DNA of 6,600 nt, taken from NCBI GenBank assembly GCA_016234205.1, contig JACRGN010000041.1, positions 1-6,600 of the forward strand. The letters run 5' to 3'. The notes below the pieces were generated by a model. That model made no database searches. It was not told where the DNA came from and worked only from the letters and a program-made list of their open reading frames with translations. Position 1 is the first letter of the stretch. Every line of letters starts with the position of its first letter. Below are positions 1 to 5,491 of the stretch, one piece after another. The position numbers and the translations under genes are program-made. Origin of the DNA: Nitrospinota bacterium (GTDB lineage: Bacteria > Nitrospinota > Nitrospinia > UBA9942).

Positions 1-431
1 GTCTTTTTTAGCTGTAGTCCCCTCTTAACAATATCAGGATAATCCTTTGCAATCTGGAGGGCATCCTGAAACCCCAGGAAATCAGGGGCATGGAGCATAT
101 AGATATGCAGGCCATGACTCTCTATCCATTCTCCACAGTAAATAAGACGGCGAAGCTCCCTTAGTTGTCCTGTAACCTTTATGCCAAAGGCATCCTCCAT
201 TGCATGGACTGCACTCATCTGATATGCTATTGGACAGATGCCGCATATTCGGGATGTGATATCAGGTGCCTCAGAATATTTTCTTCCACGAAGAAAGGCT
301 TCAAAAAATCTCGGCGGCTCAAAAATTCCAAACTTGACATCAGTTACTTCATTATCCTTAATCTTAATCAAAATAGACCCCTCTCCTTCAACACGGGCGA
401 GATAATCTACTTTAATGGTTGTATTTTTCAT
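1..431 (-). CDS. hydA: [NiFe] hydrogenase large (alpha) subunit, group 3b-type, N-terminal part only
   Basis: This is the catalytic subunit that carries the Ni-Fe active site and, with delta, forms the hydrogenase half of a cytoplasmic sulfhydrogenase. The reading frame is open from an ATG at 431 to the left edge, giving 143 complete codons with no stop. The protein starts MKNTTIKVDYLARVEGEGSI, the conserved N-terminal RVEG motif of large subunits. The L1 motif SRICGICP at residues 60-67 supplies the first pair of Ni-Fe cysteine ligands, C63 and C66. A full subunit is normally over 400 residues, and the second CxxC ligand pair lies beyond the window. A GGGAG ribosome binding site at 443-447 supports the start. 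The gene begins 31 bases after the nucleotidyltransferase gene instead of directly after delta, which is abnormal for this operon. The family is certain; the group 3b label rests on the beta, gamma and delta neighbours. Confidence 0.95.
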   Translation of the reverse strand, partial: MKNTTIKVDYLARVEGEGSILIKIKDNEVTDVKFGIFEPPRFFEAFLRGRKYSEAPDITSRICGICPIAYQMSAVHAMEDAFGIKVTGQLRELRRLIYCGEWIESHGLHIYMLHAPDFLGFQDALQIAKDYPDIVKRGLQLKK

Positions 432-442
432 GAAAATATCTA

Positions 443-447
443 CTCCC
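443..447 (-). promoter_or_regulatory. Shine-Dalgarno site for hydrogenase alpha
   Basis: GGGAG on the minus strand lies 11 bases before the ATG at 431. An upstream in-frame-looking ATG at 457 hits a TAG stop after five codons, so 431 is the usable start. Confidence 0.6.
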
Positions 448-462
448 GGATTAACATGGGTT

Positions 463-783
463 TTAAGTCTTTAATTCCACACCATTTTTTATTATCTCTC
501 TGACAAAATCATTATCCTCAGTGAAATCTTCAGGTCTAAATGGGTGCAGTTCAAGACGAATATCAACTTTTAATAAAAATGGGATCAGTTTTTCTCTATC
601 ATAAAATGGTATGCCTAAAAAGTCTTGTGAAACAATAGCAACATCTATATCACTCCATTCCCCTGCTTCTCCCCTTGCATAGGAACCAAATAATATAGTC
701 TTTTCAACATGAATATTGGCTTCCTTTATCATCTTGATAAATTTTTCTATTGTTTCTACAGCTTCATCTGTAACAGTAGCCAT
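463..783 (-). CDS. Minimal nucleotidyltransferase (MNT) domain protein, likely antitoxin partner of HEPN
   Basis: A 106-residue DNA polymerase beta-like minimal nucleotidyltransferase. The catalytic signature GSX10DXD is intact: G33-S34, then D45 and D47 in the stretch GSYARGEAGEWSDIDVAI. A third acidic ligand may be D74 or E78 in VDIRLELHPF. In characterised HEPN/MNT pairs such as MntA-HepT, the MNT protein transfers AMP to a tyrosine of the HEPN protein and neutralises it. That role is inferred here from family and pairing. The gene overlaps the end of the HEPN gene by 28 bases, so the two are probably translationally coupled. An AAGGAGA site 7 bases upstream fixes the ATG at 783. The gene ends 31 bases before hydrogenase alpha on the same strand, so the three are likely co-transcribed. 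Confidence 0.92.
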   Translation of the reverse strand: MATVTDEAVETIEKFIKMIKEANIHVEKTILFGSYARGEAGEWSDIDVAIVSQDFLGIPFYDREKLIPFLLKVDIRLELHPFRPEDFTEDNDFVREIIKNGVELKT

Positions 784-1148
784 TTATAGATCTCCTTAAT
801 TTTTGCAAAATACTCCTCTGTAAATTCCGTTGTACAGATTTTGTAAAAGCTGTACTTTTGATCAGGATACCTTACTTCAATATTGAAATCATTTATCTTT
901 ATTAGAAATTGTTTCTGTTCATCCGATAAAGGCAGAGTTGTTTTCTCCGCTAATCTAATAAGGTTATGCATCTTTGGAGGAGATTCATCGTTATCCCTCA
1001 CATAAAATGCCTTTATCACCTTTTCTATCACAAGATGACCGATAAACAAACACCAATCGTATTTCTTGTTCTGAAAAAGTGTTTCAGCCGTATCAATGTC
1101 ATGGTCTGCTGAATTCAGCCAATACTCAATGCGTTGTTTTTTGTCCAT
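756..1148 (-). CDS. HEPN domain protein, likely toxin of a HEPN/MNT pair
   Basis: A 130-residue all-helical protein of the HEPN type. Features seen include the N-terminal YWLNSADHDIDTAETLF, the YDWCLFIGHLVIEKVIKA helix at residues 30-47, the H61-N62-L63 turn after PPKM, and EVRYPDQKY at 91-99. HEPN proteins paired with MNT proteins are typically RNases or their modified targets. The catalytic RX4-6H motif is not visible: R93 is followed by YPDQKYS with a lysine at the position where histidine would fall, although Y94, Y99 and Y102 remain as possible AMP acceptors. RNase activity is therefore doubtful. The start ATG at 1148 has only a weak upstream purine stretch, unlike the strong site before the MNT gene, so the MNT protein may be made in excess. 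The gene is first after a 266-base gap. Confidence 0.88.
   Translation of the reverse strand: MDKKQRIEYWLNSADHDIDTAETLFQNKKYDWCLFIGHLVIEKVIKAFYVRDNDESPPKMHNLIRLAEKTTLPLSDEQKQFLIKINDFNIEVRYPDQKYSFYKICTTEFTEEYFAKIKEIYKWLLLQMKL
791..797 (-). promoter_or_regulatory. Strong Shine-Dalgarno site for the MNT gene, inside the HEPN gene
   Basis: AAGGAGA on the minus strand stands 7 bases before the ATG at 783, within the last codons of HEPN. It selects this start over later ones and suggests efficient MNT translation even without coupling. Confidence 0.75.
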
Positions 1149-1186
1149 ATTACATTTAGATTTAATGCTCTTACAACTTTTAAGTT

Positions 1187-1192
1187 ATTATA
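1187..1192 (-). promoter_or_regulatory. Candidate -10 box (TATAAT) upstream of HEPN/MNT/alpha
   Basis: A perfect TATAAT on the minus strand would give a transcript start near 1180, about 30 bases before the HEPN ATG. A second TATAAT occurs at 1205-1210. Neither has a recognisable TTGACA-like -35 at 16-18 bases, and chance matches are common in such AT-rich DNA. Low confidence as a promoter. Confidence 0.3.
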
Positions 1193-1301
1193 GACATCTC
1201 TACTATTATAATATCTTTATTTTTTTCCATACTGAAATCATACAGATTTTTTTGCTCACCTAAAACTTCTTTTTCCCCTTATTTTATGCTATTCTGTGGT
1301 T

Positions 1302-1350
1302 AATTTATGGTTCTTTTTTACCTACACTCTTACGCGATGAACCTTTATTT
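1302..1350. repeat. Imperfect inverted repeat (12-base arms, 25-base loop)
   Basis: The arms at 1302-1313 and 1339-1350 match at 9 of 12 positions, with GGTTC and GAACC as the perfect core. The loop contains a GC-richer block with CGCG that stands out from its AT-rich surroundings. It could be a regulatory hairpin, an operator, or the end of a decayed mobile element. No transposase or target duplication was seen. Confidence 0.35.
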
Positions 1351-1414
1351 TTAATCATAATATAATCAATATACTGAGAAAAATAGATATTTGAATTATA
1401 AAAATTTAAAATTG

Positions 1415-1837
1415 CTATTTTTTTCCATTTTGTCTAAAAAACACAAGCAATGTCCCAGCAACTAAACCCTGCAAGGGTCCGAGCCAAAAATTAGAAATTT
1501 TCATTAATTCTATCGATGAATATCGTGATACTGGAGAAAGAAATAATGTTAGACTAACTGCAAGAATATATACAGCAGATAAACTTATGGTAAGCCAATA
1601 AAAAAAATTATCAACACGCTTTTCAATCTCAATGTCTTTTTTAAGAACATCAGATACGAAAACACCAATGATCAAAGATAGAGTTGGCATAACAATTGGT
1701 AAAAACCAAGACCAAGCCTCCCCATATTTATCAGCATAGTGACCTAATATAGTTTGAATAATAAGTAAAAGAGATAACCCAGCACTTCCTCCAAACCAAA
1801 GTATCGCCAGATGTTTTTTGGCTTTATCTATTTCCAT
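1415..1837 (-). CDS. Four-helix inner membrane protein of unknown function, partner of the cytochrome fusion
   Basis: A 140-residue membrane protein that I cannot assign to a named family. Four hydrophobic segments are visible at about residues 11-31, 43-62, 78-100 and 116-134. Charged stretches flank them: KDIEIEKR lies between helices 2 and 3, and the C-terminus is KK. Distinctive patches are KKHLAILWFGG near the N-terminus, MPTLSLIIGV in helix 2 and FWLGPLQGLVAG in helix 4. No heme, iron-sulfur or catalytic motif is evident; the single histidines near helix 1 (H9, H33) are not a clear heme ligand pair. The ATG lies in the overlap ATGGAAATAG with the end of the cytochrome gene, a 10-base overlap that implies translational coupling and a shared function. 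It could anchor or receive a signal from the exported cytochrome protein. Confidence 0.8.
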   Translation of the reverse strand: MEIDKAKKHLAILWFGGSAGLSLLLIIQTILGHYADKYGEAWSWFLPIVMPTLSLIIGVFVSDVLKKDIEIEKRVDNFFYWLTISLSAVYILAVSLTLFLSPVSRYSSIELMKISNFWLGPLQGLVAGTLLVFFRQNGKK

Positions 1838-3219
1838 TTCTTTACCGCTAATTTATATAGTATTCCAGAGTTTTCAAGATGTTGCTTACCTGTTAAATTA
1901 CCAGGAATCTTAACATTATATTTTTTATCTTCTTGTTCAAATTCATATACTAAGACCGTACAGACATAGTCATCCGTGTAGATAATATCAGCAACAGATG
2001 ATGGAAGTATATTGCTACCCAAGGATAACCATGATGATGCTTCATCACTGCTTATCTCTTTATTCTCTTGAGGAAAAAAACGAGGTGTAATAATAAAGAC
2101 TATTACACGATAAAAACCTTTCTCTGCCGTCAGGAGAGCTTTAAGATATACAATCAATGAAAAACTTGAAATTGCCTTGGATTCAATTGACCATCTCTCT
2201 GGTTCTTCTTTTGGTCTGCCATCATCATATATCTGTTCCAATCTTGTTACAATCGCAAAGCCACTCGGAACACCAAAAAAACTTCTTTCTGTATAGCCAG
2301 TGTAATCTAATGCTTCTTTTAATCGGTTAGCTACTCTACCCCATGTAGAATTTTCTCCTTCTTTCTTAAGAAGATTGTTAGGAATTTCATGAGAAGCTGA
2401 TGCCTTTGGTGGCGGCCACGGGAAGATAGGATATTTCAATTCTTTTAAGTCCTTTATTGATTGCTTTTTATTTTTTAGAGTGGTTAATTTGCTTTCCTCT
2501 AACTTATATTCCAATTCACTACTTTCAGTTGATTTATTATTTACAGAACTGTCTTTCTCTATACCCACTATCTTTTTTGTCCAATCCCCTTTAACAGGAG
2601 AATAGTATTCACTTTGTCGGATTATTCTGCTTTCGGGAAATTTAAGTTCGAGTTGTTCATTAAGCTTATTAAACTCTTTACTCTCTTTAAAATTGTTTGC
2701 AGTAATCTCTCCCTCTTTAGATTTAGGATCAAATAATGGTTTGGAAAGTGAGCGAATAAAAGCAATTACATTCCAGATATCCTGATCCCGAAGGATATTG
2801 CCCCATGCAGGCATTGACTCTGAAAGATTCCTTGCGGGACCTCCACCTTTTATAATTGCAAAGAGATCGAGGTTGCTGATATGATTTGCATATTTCCCGT
2901 TGGTAAGGTTACTTGGTCTTGGGTTTAACATTGCTGCAGTAGGACCATCCCCTTTTGCCCCCCATCCATGGCAATGCACACAATAAAAGCTGAACCAGTG
3001 GGCGCCCTGTGAAGGGTCGGCACCTACCACTAATGTATCGTCCGTCGAAGACTCCATTTTTGTGGCTATATTCCATTGATTCACATCCTTATTGTCCTTT
3101 TCCAATTCCCATTTAAATATCTCATCTGCGAATACTTTTGTCACGTTAAAAGATAAATCCAGATATCTGCCACTTGCAAAAATTGAAATTATTAATAACA
3201 AGTATTTCCAATTGCTCAT
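1828..3219 (-). CDS. Exported monoheme cytochrome c fused to a large uncharacterised C-terminal domain (WPPP domain)
   Basis: A 463-residue exported protein. An N-terminal signal peptide (MSNWKYLLLIISIFASG..) probably ends after VFA at residue 31. A class I cytochrome c domain spans about 65-160, with the heme site CVHCH at 80-84 and a likely sixth ligand at M136 in SMPAW. A lysine- and glutamate-rich linker covers about 165-262. A C-terminal region opens with FPWPPP at 266-271 and runs to the end, with patches such as FFGVPSGFAIVTRLEQI and FYRVIVFIITPRFF. I recognise no named domain there. The frame extends upstream to 3282 inside delta, but the signal peptide favours ATG 3219; TTG at 3228, better spaced from GGAG at 3239-3242, is an alternative. 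The gap to delta is 13 bases. The location in a cytoplasmic hydrogenase operon is odd. Confidence 0.85.
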   Translation of the reverse strand: MSNWKYLLLIISIFASGRYLDLSFNVTKVFADEIFKWELEKDNKDVNQWNIATKMESSTDDTLVVGADPSQGAHWFSFYCVHCHGWGAKGDGPTAAMLNPRPSNLTNGKYANHISNLDLFAIIKGGGPARNLSESMPAWGNILRDQDIWNVIAFIRSLSKPLFDPKSKEGEITANNFKESKEFNKLNEQLELKFPESRIIRQSEYYSPVKGDWTKKIVGIEKDSSVNNKSTESSELEYKLEESKLTTLKNKKQSIKDLKELKYPIFPWPPPKASASHEIPNNLLKKEGENSTWGRVANRLKEALDYTGYTERSFFGVPSGFAIVTRLEQIYDDGRPKEEPERWSIESKAISSFSLIVYLKALLTAEKGFYRVIVFIITPRFFPQENKEISSDEASSWLSLGSNILPSSVADIIYTDDYVCTVLVYEFEQEDKKYNVKIPGNLTGKQHLENSGILYKLAVKKWK

Positions 3220-3232
3220 ATTAACCAACTTC

Positions 3233-4006
3233 TTATTTCTCCTGTGCGTCGCTCTCCTTGCGGAAAGCCTCTGCATAGGCATTAAAACCCCGGAACATTA
3301 ACATAGTATCATATTTACTTTGTCCCTTTTCAGCAAAGTGTCTGCTCAAAGATGCTGTGTTCGGGCTATCCATTGGACCAAAACAGCCATAGCAGCCTCT
3401 CTTGTAAGATGGACATATTGCACCGCATCCAGCCTGAGTAACAGGACCAAGACACGGGATTCCATGTGCCACTGTGATACAGGTATTACCCTTTAATTTA
3501 CACTCAATGCAGACACTATGTGTTGATATGTTTGGTTTTCTTTTGTTTAAAAGGGCATTTATCACTTCAATAAGCTGATATTTATTAATAGGACAGCCTC
3601 GCAGCTCAAAGTCAACATGAACAAAAGAGCTGACAGGCATTGACCGTTCAAGTGTGGAAATATATTCCGGTGTAGCATAAACAATAGAGGTAAACTCCTT
3701 AACATCCTTCCAGTTGCGTAATGCCTGAATACCGCCTGCAGTTGCACATGCACCAATGACAATCAATATCTGAGACATCTTGCGGATTTCCCTGATGTAT
3801 TCATGGGCATGCGGTGTTGTGATACTCCCTTCAACAATCCCCACATCATAGGGACCCTTCAGCATTCTGCGGCTTGCCTCCGGAAAATATGCAATATCAA
3901 GAGCGCCGGCAACGACAAGCAATTCATCCTCTGCGTCAAGGAGTGCAAGCTGACAGCCGTCACATGATGCTAACTTAAAAACTGCAACCTTCGGTTTTTT
4001 TAACAT
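3233..4006 (-). CDS. hydD: [NiFe] hydrogenase small (delta) subunit, group 3b-type
   Basis: A 257-residue iron-sulfur subunit that passes electrons between the Ni-Fe site in alpha and the diaphorase half. There is no twin-arginine signal, as expected for a cytoplasmic enzyme. The proximal [4Fe-4S] cluster ligands are visible: C15 and C18 in LASCDGCQLAL, C87 in GACATAGG and C138 in LRGCPI. A second cysteine-rich half (C166, C169, C176, C185, C194, C198, C205, C208, within motifs such as CGAICP and GCYGCFGP) would hold two more clusters. The ATG at 4006 has an AGAGGTG ribosome binding site about 5 bases upstream. The protein looks full length, ending FNAYAEAFRK plus a short tail. The partner large subunit normally follows directly; here 2.8 kb intervenes. 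Confidence 0.95.
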   Translation of the reverse strand: MLKKPKVAVFKLASCDGCQLALLDAEDELLVVAGALDIAYFPEASRRMLKGPYDVGIVEGSITTPHAHEYIREIRKMSQILIVIGACATAGGIQALRNWKDVKEFTSIVYATPEYISTLERSMPVSSFVHVDFELRGCPINKYQLIEVINALLNKRKPNISTHSVCIECKLKGNTCITVAHGIPCLGPVTQAGCGAICPSYKRGCYGCFGPMDSPNTASLSRHFAEKGQSKYDTMLMFRGFNAYAEAFRKESDAQEK

Positions 4007-4025
4007 TTCACCTCTAATAAATTTA

Positions 4026-4069
4026 GACAGGATTTACAGAATTATCCTTTTCATCCAGTTCATCCTGTC
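4026..4069. repeat. Short palindromic intergenic repeat with GACAGGAT/ATCCTGTC ends
   Basis: Between gamma and delta, perfect 8-base inverted ends (4026-4033 and 4062-4069) enclose GGAT-type direct repeats; on the minus strand GGATGAA occurs twice. This resembles the dispersed AGGAT/ATCCT intergenic repeats found in many bacterial genomes. On the transcript it could form a hairpin between the gamma stop and the delta ribosome binding site. Confidence 0.6.
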
Positions 4070-4076
4070 AAATAAT

Positions 4077-4919
4077 TTATATTTCTTTTTTCTCCAAAAA
4101 ATGACTTATCTGTGGCAATGCAAACACAGGGCCGTCTTTACAGACAAATTTTGGCCCGCACTGGCAGTGCCCGCACAAGCCTATTCCACACTTCATATTT
4201 CTTTCCATTGAGATATAAATCTGTTCTAAGGGAACTCCCCTCTGTGAAAGCTCCTGAATTGTGAATTTCATCATGATTTCAGGCCCGCATATCATTGCAA
4301 TTGTATTTGCAGTATTTAACTTGATATATGAAAATAGTTTTGTTACTACACCAATATGCCCTTTCCATGATGTGTCACAACGGTCAACAATAACCTGTAC
4401 AGTTACATCTTTCATTTTACCCCATTTTTCCAGTTCTACCCTGTACAAGAGGTCAAGAGGACTTCTTGCACCATAAAGCAAAAATATCTTCCCGTACTCC
4501 CTTCTATTATTAAAAATTGAATAAAGGACAGGACGCAGAGGTGCAAGCCCGATACCACCTGTTACAATACAGACATCTTTTCCCTTTGCCTTCTCCACAG
4601 GCCAGCCGTTACCGAAAGGGCCTCTTAAACCTATTACATCACCTTTTTCAAGTTGTGAAAACACACTGGTAACAGTACCAACACGATGAATTGTATGGGC
4701 AATGTTATCATTTTTAGAAGGGTCGGAACTGATTGAAATCGCTGATTCACCGACACCGAAGGCATATAACATATTAAACTGCCCTGGAAAGAAATGAAAA
4801 CCGCTCCCTCCATTATCAGGTTCTAAAAGCAGAGTAAATGTATCCTCTGTCTCCCAGACTATCTTACGAATATGGGCATGGACAGGTATCATTGAATCAA
4901 TACCGACATTGGAATTCAT
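4077..4919 (-). CDS. hydG: Sulfhydrogenase gamma subunit, FAD/NAD(P)H-binding diaphorase with [2Fe-2S] cluster
   Basis: A 280-residue ferredoxin-NADP reductase-like subunit that exchanges electrons with NAD(P)H in the cytoplasm and hands them to the hydrogenase half. The FAD domain occupies about 10-108, with FPGQFNM at 44-50, the flavin-site segment ESAISISSDP and GLRGPFGNGWP at 98-107. The NAD(P) domain follows, with the glycine motif VTGGIGLAPLRP at 119-130 and MICGPEIMM at 209-217. The C-terminal cysteine cluster C244, C249, C252 and C260 (motif CGIGLCGHC) matches the [2Fe-2S] site of dihydroorotate dehydrogenase electron-transfer subunits. AAAGGGA at 4927-4933, 7 bases before the ATG, fixes the start. 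It lies 21 bases after the sensor-domain gene in the same operon. AsrB of sulfite reductase is a homolog, but the adjacent hydrogenase subunits favour the hydrogenase role. Confidence 0.94.
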   Translation of the reverse strand: MNSNVGIDSMIPVHAHIRKIVWETEDTFTLLLEPDNGGSGFHFFPGQFNMLYAFGVGESAISISSDPSKNDNIAHTIHRVGTVTSVFSQLEKGDVIGLRGPFGNGWPVEKAKGKDVCIVTGGIGLAPLRPVLYSIFNNRREYGKIFLLYGARSPLDLLYRVELEKWGKMKDVTVQVIVDRCDTSWKGHIGVVTKLFSYIKLNTANTIAMICGPEIMMKFTIQELSQRGVPLEQIYISMERNMKCGIGLCGHCQCGPKFVCKDGPVFALPQISHFLEKKEI

Positions 4920-4940
4920 AGTATATTCCCTTTATAACTT

Positions 4941-5402
4941 TTATCGTCCATATACATCCATTACCTGATACCGTGCTGCTTTAAGGTTTTGTTCAAGAAC
5001 CTGTGAGAATCTTTTAATCATCTCATATCCAAAATCATGGTCAGCCTCGCATTTTGTCCGTAGACACTTACCATCAAAGGCAAAGGCACGGACATCATCA
5101 ATAACACAGGCATCATAATGCCATTTGTAAGGTGAAACTATCCATGACCAGCCCAACACCTCGCCTTCACCTATAGTCTGCACCCTAATCGCACCCTTCT
5201 CACCGCTTTGAATCTCCAGTGCAACCTTACCTTCGCGTATGAGATAGAATTTTGTTGCATCTTCACCCTCATGAAAAATATAGCCACCCTCTGTAAATCT
5301 AACATTTGAGACACAGGAAATGAGTATGTGGAGATGATGTTCACTAAGGTCATTTACAAAAGGATGATGCCGCAATATTTCTGAAAGATCCCTTTTTTCC
5401 AT
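4941..5402 (-). CDS. Cyclic nucleotide-binding-like domain protein without a DNA-binding domain
   Basis: A 153-residue single-domain protein with a CRP-like beta-roll. Landmarks are the N-terminal LSEILRHHPFVNDLSEHHL helix, EGGYIFHEGEDATKFYLIREGKVAL at about 38-62, and the cassette region GEGEVLGWSWIVSPYKWHYDA at 78-98. The usual GE of the phosphate-binding cassette is present, but the arginine that contacts cyclic nucleotide phosphate is not; the segment has GWSW...YKWHYDA in its place. After the roll there is a helix to residue 153 and no helix-turn-helix, so it is not a transcription factor. Its position between beta and gamma suggests a regulatory or structural accessory of the hydrogenase. 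The start is ATG 5402; a GTG at 5408 lies inside the GGGGAGG ribosome binding site. Confidence 0.88.
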   Translation of the reverse strand: MEKRDLSEILRHHPFVNDLSEHHLHILISCVSNVRFTEGGYIFHEGEDATKFYLIREGKVALEIQSGEKGAIRVQTIGEGEVLGWSWIVSPYKWHYDACVIDDVRAFAFDGKCLRTKCEADHDFGYEMIKRFSQVLEQNLKAARYQVMDVYGR

Positions 5403-5407
5403 AACCA

Positions 5408-5414
5408 CCTCCCC
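5408..5414 (-). promoter_or_regulatory. Strong Shine-Dalgarno site that decides the start of the sensor-domain gene
   Basis: GGGGAGG on the minus strand stands 5 bases before ATG 5402. The alternative GTG at 5408 begins within this site, so the ATG is the better start. Confidence 0.75.
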
Positions 5415-5424
5415 AAGTAATGAC

Positions 5425-5491
5425 TATTGAATATTGAATATTGAAAAATATTCACCTTGTAAATCTTCAATCTTCAATCTTCAATTTTCAA
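5425..5491. repeat. Two opposed arrays of TTGAA-based heptamers forming an inverted repeat
   Basis: On the plus strand, three TATTGAA heptamers (5425-5445) are followed, after 18 bases, by four units (5464-5491), three of TCTTCAA and one of TTTTCAA. The two arrays are near-complements: a 19-base pairing has 17 matches, with mismatches only at one position per heptamer. The right array runs into the beta gene and encodes its last residues and stop codon. A transcript hairpin between beta and the sensor-domain gene is likely. Confidence 0.8.

Larger units (their letters stand above)
1149..1414. other. AT-rich intergenic gap between the cytochrome pair and the HEPN/MNT pair
   Basis: These 266 bases carry no convincing gene in either strand; the only frames are of about 16-17 codons without a good ribosome binding site. 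The stretch is strikingly AT-rich. It contains two -10-like boxes near its HEPN end and an imperfect inverted repeat at 1302-1350. No stem followed by a U-run that would make a clear intrinsic terminator for the membrane protein gene was found. Confidence 0.6.

Noticed and set aside
165..503. Plus-strand open frame of 112 codons
   Set aside because: It is antisense to the hydrogenase alpha start and the end of the MNT gene, both of which have clear family motifs; its own translation shows no recognisable domain.
1149..1300. Tiny frames of about 16-17 codons upstream of HEPN as leader peptides
   Set aside because: They lack a convincing ribosome binding site and have the composition expected of random AT-rich DNA.
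432..3232. Target-site duplication flanking the delta-alpha insertion
   Set aside because: The two edges share only GTTAAT, six bases, which is expected by chance in AT-rich DNA. No terminal inverted repeats or transposase gene were seen.
3220..3282. N-terminal extension of the cytochrome gene into delta
   Set aside because: The extra residues are arginine-rich and lie within the delta coding region. The signal peptide begins at the methionine encoded at 3219, so the longer start would hide it.
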